A stretch of DNA of 37,853 nt from Flavobacteriaceae bacterium (GTDB lineage Bacteria; Bacteroidota; Bacteroidia; Flavobacteriales; Weeksellaceae), in contig JAUMXI010000005.1 of NCBI GenBank assembly GCA_030529185.1, positions 38,886 through 76,738 of the forward strand, written 5' to 3'. How positions within the stretch are numbered: position 1 is the first letter of the stretch; each line of letters opens with the position of its first letter. A model generated the notes under the pieces. The model saw only the letters and a list, made by a program, of their open reading frames with translations. It made no database searches and had not been told where the DNA came from. A program made the translations under genes and the position numbers. Positions 9,825 to 16,841 of this stretch are shown here, piece after piece.

Positions 9825-9899
9825 TGGGTTCTAAGGGATTCGAACCCCTGACCCTCTGGGTGTAAACCAGATGCTCTGAACCAACTGAGCTAAGAACCC
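9825..9899 (-). tRNA. tRNA-Val (anticodon TAC), copy nearer the terminator
   Basis: A 75-base cloverleaf: acceptor GGGTTCT/AGAACCC, discriminator A, D-arm GCTC/GAGC, anticodon loop TTTACAC on stem TCTGG/CCAGA (anticodon TAC, reads GUA), T-loop TTCGAAT. CCA is not encoded. It follows the other tRNA-Val after 7 bases. The whole region from D-arm to variable loop is identical to that copy; the acceptor stem and the outer T-stem pair differ. Confidence 0.95.
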
Positions 9900-9906
9900 T
9901 AATTCG

Positions 9907-9981
9907 TGGGCGGTGAGGGATTCGAACCCCCGACCCTCTGGGTGTAAACCAGATGCTCTGAACCAACTGAGCTAACCGCCC
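9907..9981 (-). tRNA. tRNA-Val (anticodon TAC), folC-proximal copy
   Basis: A 75-base cloverleaf: acceptor GGGCGGT/ACCGCCC, discriminator A, anticodon loop TTTACAC (TAC), T-loop TTCGAAT, no encoded CCA. It lies 32 bases after the folC stop codon on the same strand, so it may be transcribed with folC or from a promoter not recognised here. Confidence 0.95.
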
Positions 9982-10013
9982 CTCGTTTAGTGGTGCAAAT
10001 ATACAAACTTTTT

Positions 10014-11255
10014 CTAATTCTCCAAATTTTTTTCTAAAAAATCTCCTACCACAAAATTACTCCCTCCTATAAAAATCACCTCATCTAACTGACAATCAGA
10101 TTTTGAAGCCAAATAAGCATCATTAACTTTATCAAAAATTTTATACGAAATTCCAGCTTCTTTTAGCAAATTTTCATAATCTTTTGGATGACGCCCCCGA
10201 AAAATATTAGGCTTTGCAAAATAATACGAAGCATTTTTAGGCAAAATCTTCAAAACCTCATCTATTTTCTTCTCTTGGACAAAACCTAATACCATACGCT
10301 TGTAATGAGGTAATTCATTTAATTGGGAAAAAACTTCTTCCAATCCTGCCTGATTATGTCCCGTATCGCATATGGTAAGCGGATTTTGAGAAAACTCAAA
10401 CCAACGCCCCATAAAATTCGTGTTTTTTTGGACATTCATCAAACCCTGTTTCAAGTTTTCATCACTGATTTCCAACCCTAATTCTCTCAATTTTTCTACA
10501 ATTCCTTGCACTACACGAAGATTTTTCTTTTGATATTTCCCTTTTAAGTCCGTTTCAAAATCAACATTTAGCAAAGTGGCATCTACAAAATCTGCTCCTT
10601 TTTCATTAGCCTTATTTTTAATAATTTCTTTTACAATAGGGTTTTCATCGCCAGAAATTACGGGCGTGTTGGGCTTAATAATCCCTGCTTTTTCTCTAGC
10701 AATTTCCTCAATGCTTTCACCTAAAATATCTTGGTGGTCTAACGCCACATTGGTAATTGCAGAGAGTATCGGCGAAACGATATTCGTAGAATCCAATCGC
10801 CCTCCCAATCCTACTTCTATAATAGCAAAATCTACTTTTTTTTGGTAAAAATATTCAAATGCCATTATCGTGGTAAATTCAAAAAACGAAGGCAAAATAT
10901 CTTTGGGTAATCGTTTTAATTTCTGAATAAAATCATAGACAAAGAGTTTATCTGCATTTTTTCCATTGACTTTAATTCTCTCCGTAAAATCAACTAAATG
11001 AGGGGAATTATACACCCCAACAGAATATCCCTCTTGCTGTAAAATAGACGCTAACATATTACAGGTAGAGCCTTTCCCATTCGTTCCACCTATGTGTATC
11101 GTTTTTAATTTTCGCTGAGGATTATCAAAAAAATCACAAAGTTTCGTAATATTATCCAACCCTGGTTTATAGGCTTTTTTTCCTTCTTTTTGATAATTAG
11201 GAGCCTGAACATAAAGCCACTCCAACGCCTCTTGATATGCCGTTTCTTGAATCAT
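10014..11255 (-). CDS. folC: Bifunctional folylpolyglutamate synthase/dihydrofolate synthase
   Basis: This cytoplasmic ATP-dependent ligase joins glutamate to dihydropteroate and extends the polyglutamate tails of folates. At 413 residues it has normal family length. The Mur-ligase P-loop GTNGKGST is at 57-64, the folate-binding YNSPHLVDFTERI at about 82-94, and EVGLGGRLDSTN at about 147-158. NVALDHQDILG and REKAGIIKP follow, then a C-terminal ligase domain with DTGHNQAG. The gene diverges from the PAP2 phosphatase gene and is followed at once by two tRNA-Val genes. A TATTTTTG box at 11269-11276 lies 13 bases before the ATG. Whether both enzymatic activities are present cannot be told from sequence alone, though bifunctional enzymes are usual in this group. 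Confidence 0.93.
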   Translation of the reverse strand: MIQETAYQEALEWLYVQAPNYQKEGKKAYKPGLDNITKLCDFFDNPQRKLKTIHIGGTNGKGSTCNMLASILQQEGYSVGVYNSPHLVDFTERIKVNGKNADKLFVYDFIQKLKRLPKDILPSFFEFTTIMAFEYFYQKKVDFAIIEVGLGGRLDSTNIVSPILSAITNVALDHQDILGESIEEIAREKAGIIKPNTPVISGDENPIVKEIIKNKANEKGADFVDATLLNVDFETDLKGKYQKKNLRVVQGIVEKLRELGLEISDENLKQGLMNVQKNTNFMGRWFEFSQNPLTICDTGHNQAGLEEVFSQLNELPHYKRMVLGFVQEKKIDEVLKILPKNASYYFAKPNIFRGRHPKDYENLLKEAGISYKIFDKVNDAYLASKSDCQLDEVIFIGGSNFVVGDFLEKNLEN

Positions 11256-11268
11256 TGAAAAAATTTGT

Positions 11269-11276
11269 CAAAAATA
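11269..11276 (-). promoter_or_regulatory. Candidate -7 box (TATTTTTG) for folC
   Basis: A minus-strand TAnnTTTG match 13 bases before the folC ATG. No convincing -33 TTG is visible at the expected distance. Confidence 0.3.
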
Positions 11277-11302
11277 CAAAATATTACTTTTCTAAAATTT
11301 AT

Positions 11303-11310
11303 TATCTTCG
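11303..11310 (+). promoter_or_regulatory. Candidate -7 box (TATCTTCG) for the PAP2 phosphatase gene
   Basis: TATCTTCGCA, a one-base variant of TAnnTTTG, ends 17 bases before the ATG at 11328. This supports 11328 over the in-frame ATG at 11265, which would lie upstream of the promoter. The -33 element is not clear. Confidence 0.4.
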
Positions 11311-11327
11311 CAAAAACCATTAAAATA

Positions 11328-12089
11328 ATGAAAATAAACACATTCTATATCTTAATTTTGATTTTATTTTTTCAAAATACATTGGCTCAGTCGGATAGTA
11401 TTCAAATTGACAACCACCTCACCCCTAACAAAAAGATTGAAATTCAACAGGTTGCAATTCCAGCCTCCCTCATTACTCTTGGTATTGTAGGGCAAATCAA
11501 ACCATTAAAACAAATCTCTACCTCAACTCAACAAGAAGTTGTAAAGCATTTTGACAGAAAATATCGTTTTGATGATTACCTCCAATACACACCAGCTTTA
11601 GGTGTCTTTGCCTTAAGTAATCTTGGGTTTCAGGCTCGGCACAATTTAAAAGAACGGCTTATCATAACAGCCACAGCCTACACCATTGCAGGAATAGGAG
11701 TTAATAGTATAAAATATACCACCAAAGTGATGCGACCCGACCAATCACAGGCTAATTCCTTTCCTTCTGGGCATACCACAACAGCCTTTGTAGGGGCAGA
11801 AATTCTTTGGCAAGAGTACAAAGACGAAAATATCTGGATAGGAATTACAGGTTATACTTTGGCAACCACTACTGGCATAATGCGAATCATCAACAACAGG
11901 CATTGGATTACCGATGTAATAGCAGGGGCTGGGTTGGGAATATTGAGTGCTAAAATAGCCTATTGGATTCTACCAACTACATCTCGATGGTTTTCAAAAG
12001 ACAAAAACAAATCTCTAATTCTAACAGCAATTCCCACTTATATCTCTGAGAATAAAAGTGGGGGACTTTCTATAAATCTGAATTTTTAA
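11328..12089 (+). CDS. PAP2-superfamily phosphatase, exported
   Basis: This 253-residue protein has a signal peptide (MKINTFYILILILFFQNTLAQ, about 20 residues). It carries the three PAP2 phosphatase motifs: K133..R136-P137 (KVMRP), PSGH at 146-149, and R186.....H192...D196 (RIINNRHWITD). Such enzymes remove phosphate from lipid or prenyl phosphates on the periplasmic side of the inner membrane, for example undecaprenyl pyrophosphate or lipid A phosphates. The actual substrate is not shown by the sequence. Hydrophobic stretches around 45-57, 113-126, 170-183 and 198-215 fit a membrane-associated protein. The C-terminal 20 or so residues form a beta-like tail (LTAIPTY, GGLSINLNF). The start at 11328 is chosen over 11265 because of the signal peptide and the promoter position. 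Confidence 0.85.
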   Translation: MKINTFYILILILFFQNTLAQSDSIQIDNHLTPNKKIEIQQVAIPASLITLGIVGQIKPLKQISTSTQQEVVKHFDRKYRFDDYLQYTPALGVFALSNLGFQARHNLKERLIITATAYTIAGIGVNSIKYTTKVMRPDQSQANSFPSGHTTTAFVGAEILWQEYKDENIWIGITGYTLATTTGIMRIINNRHWITDVIAGAGLGILSAKIAYWILPTTSRWFSKDKNKSLILTAIPTYISENKSGGLSINLNF

Positions 12090-12205
12090 TCCACATTTAT
12101 CTTCTATACTGATTATACATTTCCATATCTTTCAATCAATTTTAATATAAAAACTCTCAATTATTTCACTTTTCTACTTTTTTATGTTCAAAATTGGGAA
12201 TAATA

Positions 12206-12235
12206 TTGTTAGGTTTGGCTAATTTTTTAACTTTG
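12206..12235 (+). promoter_or_regulatory. Promoter of the feoAB operon
   Basis: A TTG (12206-12208), 19 bases and TAACTTTG (12228-12235) match the Bacteroidota promoter well. Transcription would start near 12242, about 15 bases before the ATG at 12257. This excludes the longer in-frame start at 12194. Confidence 0.65.
12209..12227 (+). promoter_or_regulatory. Candidate DtxR/IdeR-type metal-repressor operator
   Basis: TTAGGTTTGGCTAA matches the first 14 positions of the classical DtxR/IdeR consensus TTAGGTTAGGCTAA with one difference, keeping the TTAG-N6-CTAA half-site symmetry. The last five positions match poorly. It fills the spacer between the -33 and -7 boxes of feoAB, where a bound repressor would block polymerase. 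The regulator itself is not in the window. Confidence 0.45.
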
Positions 12236-12256
12236 TATGATAAACTAAAAAAAATC

Positions 12257-12493
12257 ATGCACTTAGGAGAGTTAAAAATGGGCGAAATTGCTACTATTAT
12301 TGGGATTTCTTCAGAATGTAAAGGGGAAATCCGTCAGCGTTTATTAGATTTGGGCTTCATCAAGGGCTTTAAAATTATGATACAATCTATAAGCCCCCTT
12401 AACGATCCTATTGCCTACAATATTCATAACACACTGATTGCCTTGAGAAAAGAAGATGCCAAGAACATTCTAATCGAAAAACTAAAACTATGA
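12257..12493 (+). CDS. feoA: Ferrous iron transport accessory protein FeoA
   Basis: A 78-residue protein starting MHLGELKMGEIATI. It shows the FeoA SH3-like pattern: Leu-rich start, EIRQRLLDLGFIKG, MIQSISPLNDPIAYNI and a final strand LIALRKEDAKNI. FeoA is a small cytoplasmic protein that supports FeoB during Fe2+ uptake. The start at 12257 is preferred because the promoter lies between it and the earlier in-frame ATG at 12194, and because 78 residues is the usual FeoA length. The stop codon overlaps the feoB start by four bases (ATGA), so translation is probably coupled. In several Bacteroidota FeoA is fused to FeoB; here they are separate. Confidence 0.9.
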   Translation: MHLGELKMGEIATIIGISSECKGEIRQRLLDLGFIKGFKIMIQSISPLNDPIAYNIHNTLIALRKEDAKNILIEKLKL

Positions 12494-14652
12494 AATCCGC
12501 CTGTAATACTTGTGAATACAACACATCTTCTCCCTTGAAAAAATTAGGAGAACATTCTGATAGTCATCAATTTACCGTCGCTTTAGCAGGAAATCCCAAT
12601 ACTGGAAAAAGTACAATATTTAATGCTTTAACGGGATTAAAGCAACATACAGGAAACTGGCCAGGGAAAACCGTAACTCACGCCGAAGGTTATTTCTCAT
12701 ATCAGGGAGATTCCTTTAAAATTGTGGATTTACCAGGTACTTATTCTCTTCTTGCCAATTCTGATGACGAAGAGGTTGCGAGAGATTTTATTTTATTCCG
12801 AAAACCAGATGTGACGCTCATCGTAATAGACGCGGGGCGTATGCAACGGCATTTTAGTCTTTTACTTCAAATTTTAGAAATTACAGATAAGGCTGTGGTT
12901 TGCCTAAACCTTATGGACGAAGCCCGAAGACACGGCGTGAGTATAGACACGCGTATGCTTTCACGAGATTTAGGCGTGCCAGTAGTGGCTACCAGTGCAA
13001 GGTCAAGAGAAGGGATACCAGAACTTCTTGCTACGATGCACCAAGTCGCGAATGGGAAAATCACCTCCCAAAGAAAAATCACTACAGAAATCCCCAAAGA
13101 TATAGAATCTGCCGTAAAAGAAATTTCAACCCAGCTTCTAGCGATAGATTCTGAAATCCCTAATAGCCAGTGGTTGGCTTTAAGATTGATAGAAAAAGAT
13201 AAAAGTATTCTTCAAAATATTCAAAATGGGAATATTTCTTCCAAAATCAATGCAAAAAATTCAGCTCCGATTTTTAAATATATTGAAAATATTTCGCTTC
13301 CTGAAAATTACCGCGACGATTTAGCAGAACAAATTTATACAAAATCTGCTAAAATTATTCATTCTTCGGTTTCATCAAAAGAAATATCAAAAGCATTCCG
13401 CATAGAAAGTGCCATAGACCGCATCATAACACATAAGATTTGGGGATTTGCCATTATGTTTTTCTTATTAAGCCTCGTTCTATGGCTTTCCATTATTGGG
13501 GCAAACTACCCTTCTCAAATGCTATCGGAATTACTTTTAGAATGGCTTTACCCTAATTTAAAATCTTTAGCAGAAATACTCCATTTTCCTTGGTGGCTCA
13601 GCGGTTTTCTCATTGATGGAATTTACTTGGCAACAGCTTGGGTAATTTCTGTAATGCTTCCTCCTATGGCGATATTTTTCCCATTATTTACCTTATTAGA
13701 GGATTTAGGATATTTGCCAAGGGTTGCCTTTAATTTAGATAGACTTTTTAAAAAGGCTGGTGCTCACGGAAAACAAGCCCTCACGATGAGTATGGGATTT
13801 GGCTGTAATGCTGCTGGAGTAGTCGCTACGAGAATTATCAATAGCCCCAGAGAGAAATTGATTGCTATTATTACCAATAATTTTTCTTTATGTAATGGTC
13901 GTTGGGGAACACAAATATTAATGGGAACTCTCTTTGTTGGTACTTTGGTTTCCGAGCGGTGGTCAAGTTTAGTGGCTATGTTAAGCGTTGCTGGTATTGT
14001 TATTTTGGGAATTGGCTTTAGCTTCTTCACCTCTTGGCTTTTATCCAAAACATTACTCAAAGGTGAAGCTTCATTTTTCACCTTAGAATTACCACCTTAT
14101 CGCCCACCAAGATTTTGGCAAACCCTTTATACATCGCTAATAGACCGTACTCTTATCATACTTTGGAGGGCTATTTTATTTGCCATTCCAGCAGGAGCTT
14201 TGATTTGGCTTATTTCTAACATTCACATTGGAGGGCAAAGCATTGCACTCTGGGGAATACAAGGACTAAACCCTTTTGGGATGATGATTGGGCTTAATGG
14301 TGTAATTCTTTTGGCTTACATTTTGGCAATTCCTGCCAATGAAATCGTTATTCCTACCATATTGATGCTTACCTCCCTTACATTAGGAAATCCCGAATTC
14401 GGAGCGGGAGTACTTTTTGAAGGCGAAGATTCCGAAATTGCGAAGCTTCTTCAGCTGGGTGGTTGGACTACGCTCACTGCTATCAATTTAATGCTTTTCA
14501 GCCTATTGCACAACCCTTGTAGCACAACCATTTACACGATTTATAAAGAAACGGGAAGCAAAAAATGGACGACCATTGCTACTTTACTTCCTACAATATA
14601 TGGAATTATTGTATGTTTTATTGTAGCCAAAATGTGGAATATATTTTCATAG
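12490..14652 (+). CDS. feoB: Ferrous iron transporter FeoB
   Basis: This 720-residue inner-membrane Fe2+ transporter has a cytoplasmic GTPase domain. G1 is GNPNTGKST at 34-42, the switch region contains TGNWPGKTV, G3 is DLPGTYSL and G4 is NLMD. A helical linker follows, then a C-terminal membrane domain from about residue 310 with two gate-like segments (MSMGFGCNAAGVVATRII; LLHNPCSTTIYTIYKE), each containing the Cys typical of FeoB gates. The N-terminus carries an extra CNTC motif (Cys5, Cys8) ahead of the GTPase, which might bind metal; this is inference. It is the middle gene of the feoA-feoB-barrel operon. No FeoC is visible. Confidence 0.95.
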   Translation: MKSACNTCEYNTSSPLKKLGEHSDSHQFTVALAGNPNTGKSTIFNALTGLKQHTGNWPGKTVTHAEGYFSYQGDSFKIVDLPGTYSLLANSDDEEVARDFILFRKPDVTLIVIDAGRMQRHFSLLLQILEITDKAVVCLNLMDEARRHGVSIDTRMLSRDLGVPVVATSARSREGIPELLATMHQVANGKITSQRKITTEIPKDIESAVKEISTQLLAIDSEIPNSQWLALRLIEKDKSILQNIQNGNISSKINAKNSAPIFKYIENISLPENYRDDLAEQIYTKSAKIIHSSVSSKEISKAFRIESAIDRIITHKIWGFAIMFFLLSLVLWLSIIGANYPSQMLSELLLEWLYPNLKSLAEILHFPWWLSGFLIDGIYLATAWVISVMLPPMAIFFPLFTLLEDLGYLPRVAFNLDRLFKKAGAHGKQALTMSMGFGCNAAGVVATRIINSPREKLIAIITNNFSLCNGRWGTQILMGTLFVGTLVSERWSSLVAMLSVAGIVILGIGFSFFTSWLLSKTLLKGEASFFTLELPPYRPPRFWQTLYTSLIDRTLIILWRAILFAIPAGALIWLISNIHIGGQSIALWGIQGLNPFGMMIGLNGVILLAYILAIPANEIVIPTILMLTSLTLGNPEFGAGVLFEGEDSEIAKLLQLGGWTTLTAINLMLFSLLHNPCSTTIYTIYKETGSKKWTTIATLLPTIYGIIVCFIVAKMWNIFS

Positions 14653-14675
14653 AAATACACTAGTTTTATTTAAAA

Positions 14676-15572
14676 ATGAAAACAAAATTATTTTTTCCAA
14701 TTTTATTACTCGCCTTTGCTTTGCCTAAAAAACTTACAGCACAAGGTTGTAGCGATGCGGGATTTTGCTCTATTTCGCATATGAAACCACATCAACAGGA
14801 AAATTTACCCATAAATAGCTTAAAGATAGGGAGTTTTTTTGGTAAAGCAGATCAGTCCATCTCTGTTTATGGAGCTTATTTAGAATATAATTATCAATTT
14901 AACGAAAATTTTGGAGTAGGAACGAAACTCACCACTTTGGGGCAACAAAAATCGCCGATTTCAAAATTTGGATTAGGCGATGTTTTCCTGAACGGAAACT
15001 ACCGATTGAACGAAAAATTGAAATTCACTTTTGGAGTAAAAACTCCTCTAACCAAAGGAAATGCTCAGGAAAATAAAATGATTCTCCCACCTGATTTTCA
15101 ATCAAGTTTAGGGACTTTTGATTTCATTTTCGCCACCTCATATCATATTGAAAAACTACAACTTACCCTCGGGGTTCAACAACCTCTTTCACATGGAGAT
15201 GCACGAGTTGAACACAAAAGTTATCGTGGGCATTTCATCAGAAAAGGCGATGTTTTGCTTAGGGCTTCGTACCCGATTGAAATCAATGAAAAAATCCGAA
15301 TTACACCAAGTTTGCTCCCTATTTACCACTTAGCAAACGACCATTTATTCGTTATCGAACCGCCTGTGGGAAAAACAAATACTCCTCAAACTATTGAAAT
15401 AGAAGGCTCAAAAGGACTTACTTTTAACTCCAATCTTTATTTAGATTATGTTTTTGACAGCAAAAACGCACTTCAAATGAGTGTAGGATTTCCTCTGATA
15501 ACAAGAAAAATTCGCCCCGATGGTCTTACGCGTTCATTTGTAGCTAATTTAGAATATAAACTCAATTTTTAA
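14676..15572 (+). CDS. Predicted outer-membrane beta-barrel protein linked to feoAB
   Basis: This 298-residue protein has a signal peptide (MKTKLFFPILLLAFALPKKLTAQ). The mature end reads GCSDAGFCSI, then come many alternating short strands typical of outer-membrane barrels: SVYGAYLEYNYQFN, NFGVGTKLTTLG, FLNGNYRLNEKLKFTFGVKTPL, LLRASYPIEI. It ends in an aromatic strand, VANLEYKLNF, as barrel-assembly substrates do. It starts 23 bases after feoB on the same strand and is followed by a terminator, so it belongs to the iron operon. A role in moving or sensing iron at the outer membrane is inferred from context only; no assigned family was recognised. The two mature N-terminal cysteines could form a disulphide. 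Confidence 0.7.
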   Translation: MKTKLFFPILLLAFALPKKLTAQGCSDAGFCSISHMKPHQQENLPINSLKIGSFFGKADQSISVYGAYLEYNYQFNENFGVGTKLTTLGQQKSPISKFGLGDVFLNGNYRLNEKLKFTFGVKTPLTKGNAQENKMILPPDFQSSLGTFDFIFATSYHIEKLQLTLGVQQPLSHGDARVEHKSYRGHFIRKGDVLLRASYPIEINEKIRITPSLLPIYHLANDHLFVIEPPVGKTNTPQTIEIEGSKGLTFNSNLYLDYVFDSKNALQMSVGFPLITRKIRPDGLTRSFVANLEYKLNF

Positions 15573-15592
15573 TTCATAAAAACTTTTTTTAC

Positions 15593-15617
15593 GCTCTCAA
15601 AATTGAGGGCGGTTTTT
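15593..15617 (+). terminator. Terminator of the feo operon
   Basis: Arms GCTCTCAA (15593-15600) and TTGAGGGC (15603-15610, one G-U pair) with a two-base centre lead into GGTTTTT. It lies 20 bases past the barrel gene stop. Confidence 0.75.
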
Positions 15618-15690
15618 ATGCTTGAAACTAATTGGCAAGAATTTTGAATATTATTTCCTAAAATAATGTGCTTTTTTGAAAAAAAATATT

Positions 15691-15698
15691 TAACTTCG
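15691..15698 (+). promoter_or_regulatory. Candidate -7 box (TAACTTCG) for the T9SS-tail protein gene
   Basis: A one-base variant of TAnnTTTG, 23 bases before the ATG at 15722. The -33 region is unclear (TTG at 15676-15678 is too close, TGTG at 15667-15670 fits spacing only). Confidence 0.35.
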
Positions 15699-15721
15699 TA
15701 GCACAAAAACTATTATAATAT

Positions 15722-16042
15722 ATGAATAAACTTTTATACTCATTTATCTTTTTGATTTTCTTACACTTTGGGAATTCAGCGTTGTCTCAACCTTTTAATA
15801 ATGAGCCCGTACTTGCATACCCCAATCCTGCAAAAGAATTTTTGTATGTAAAAACAACCGATCCAAACTTAAAGATAAAGTTCGTTTCTTTTTATTCTAT
15901 TTTAGGGAATAAAGTGGCAGATATCAGTATTAATGCCAGTTATTCAGAAATACGAATAGATAAGTTAAAATCTGGAAAATATTTAATGAAATACTCGCTA
16001 AGCGATGATACTCAAAAAATAATTCAAATTATAAAACAATAA
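15722..16042 (+). CDS. Minimal secreted protein: signal peptide plus T9SS sorting domain only
   Basis: This 106-residue protein has a Sec signal peptide (about residues 1-22, LIFLHFGNSALSQ) and, almost at once, a Por_Secre_tail-type domain. That domain shows the key features: AYPNPAKEFLYVKT at about 32-45, SFYSILGNKVADI in the middle, and LKSGKYLMKYSLSD plus KIIQIIKQ at the end. Normally this domain is the cargo tag at the end of a large exported protein. Here there is no room for another domain. It has its own promoter-like box and ends in a terminator shared with the converging gene. It could be a remnant of a larger gene, a decoy or regulator of the T9SS, or a small surface protein; nothing in the sequence decides. 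Confidence 0.75.
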   Translation: MNKLLYSFIFLIFLHFGNSALSQPFNNEPVLAYPNPAKEFLYVKTTDPNLKIKFVSFYSILGNKVADISINASYSEIRIDKLKSGKYLMKYSLSDDTQKIIQIIKQ

Positions 16043-16069
16043 AAAAGCCTCAAAATTGAGGCTTTTTTT
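16041..16069. terminator. Bidirectional terminator between converging genes
   Basis: AAAAAAGCCTCAA, a two-base centre and TTGAGGCTTTTTTT form a perfect stem with an A run before and a T run after. It overlaps the stop codon of the plus-strand gene and the stop codon of the minus-strand gene at 16068. Confidence 0.9.
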
Positions 16070-16469
16070 ATATTAATTGACTTAAACTTTTTGTAGTTTC
16101 TCTCTGTTGATATTCATCTAATGCTTTTTTTCCTTTTTTTACCAAAAGGTAAGTAGCAACTACAGCTCCTACACCCAACAAACCTTTGGCAACCACAGTT
16201 CTAGTTAATCTTCTCTTCACAATATTCTTCAAAACATTGGCTGTTCCTAACTTTAAAGAATTTTCCAAAAATCGCCCTGCCAAAGGCAAAACATTTTGAG
16301 TTGCTTTATTATTAAGGACTCCTCCTAAATATTTTTCTGTAAGTCCATTGGTCATTACTCCAAAAGTTTTTCTTGGATTTTGGAAGGTTAAAACACTTTC
16401 AATCTCAGAAATTTCTGCTTTTAATTGACTTTTTCTTTTTTCAAAATCCTTAATATTCTTTATTTTCAT
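16068..16469 (-). CDS. Hypothetical small membrane protein with N-terminal coiled coil
   Basis: A 133-residue protein starting MKIKNIKDFEKRKSQL. It shows a charged, probably coiled-coil N-terminus (about 8-30), a central Gly/Leu-rich stretch, a basic segment IVKRRLTRTVV, one hydrophobic segment (GLLGVGAVVATYLLV, about 94-108) and a basic tail KKGKKALDEYQQRE. No family was recognised. The start at 16469 is chosen over 16523: it overlaps the upstream holin-like gene by 20 bases, which suggests coupled translation, and the longer form would overlap by 74. It is the last gene of the YtxH/holin-like cluster and probably shares its role in the cell envelope. Confidence 0.65.
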   Translation of the reverse strand: MKIKNIKDFEKRKSQLKAEISEIESVLTFQNPRKTFGVMTNGLTEKYLGGVLNNKATQNVLPLAGRFLENSLKLGTANVLKNIVKRRLTRTVVAKGLLGVGAVVATYLLVKKGKKALDEYQQRETTKSLSQLI

Positions 16470-16785
16470 TATCTTCTTCTGTAAAAATAGTTTGAACAAA
16501 TCTTTCTTTAAAATATTTAACAATACTTCTTCTGCCGTATAAAAAAAGTACGAAACATAATAAGAAAAAACCCGACACCGCTAAAAAACCATAAGCAAAA
16601 TCTCCCAATAATTCTCCCAAAATAAAACCTATCCCAACAAAGAGAAATATGAAAAATACAAGTCCCAACATCAGTAGTAGAAAAATATAAACTACCATGC
16701 TCATTGCCTTGACGATACTTCCTGTGGTTTCTAATTTTATAAGACTAATTCTTTTCTCTATATAATTTTTAAATAATCCTAACAT
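16450..16785 (-). CDS. Phage-holin-like (DUF1469/YqjE-type) small membrane protein
   Basis: A 111-residue protein with an amphipathic start (MLGLFKNYIEKRISLIKLE) and two strongly hydrophobic segments at about 30-54 and 62-84. A basic stretch (YGRRSIVKYFKERF) and an acidic tail follow. This is the layout of the 'phage holin family' proteins that occur in many bacterial chromosomes without any phage, including YqjE of E. coli. The function is not established; it is not evidence of a prophage here. It lies downstream of the ytxH-type gene, separated by a hairpin, and overlaps the next gene. Confidence 0.75.
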   Translation of the reverse strand: MLGLFKNYIEKRISLIKLETTGSIVKAMSMVVYIFLLLMLGLVFFIFLFVGIGFILGELLGDFAYGFLAVSGFFLLCFVLFLYGRRSIVKYFKERFVQTIFTEEDNENKEY

Positions 16786-16801
16786 AATATAACTTAATTA
16801 T

Positions 16802-16830
16802 AAAAAAAGGGGCTTTTTACAAATCCCCTT
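16802..16830 (-). terminator. Terminator between the ytxH-type and holin-like genes
   Basis: A six-base stem (arms 16809-16812 extended by AA/TT, and 16825-16830) with a long loop is followed on the minus strand by seven T residues (16802-16808). It lies 11 bases past the ytxH-type stop; partial readthrough into the holin-like gene is likely because no other promoter was found. Confidence 0.65.
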
Positions 16831-16841
16831 CATTAAAAAAA

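Noticed and set aside
9825-9981. Tandem tRNA genes as the attachment site of an integrated element
   Set aside because: The second copy is a complete tRNA with its own paired acceptor stem, and no integrase or mobile gene is nearby. Tandem duplication is simpler.
12194-12256. Longer FeoA starting at 12194
   Set aside because: The feoAB promoter (12206-12235) lies within that extension and the added 21 residues do not resemble FeoA.
16450-16785. Holin-like protein as a sign of a prophage
   Set aside because: No phage structural, integrase or lysis genes surround it. Chromosomal DUF1469 proteins of this kind are common without phage.
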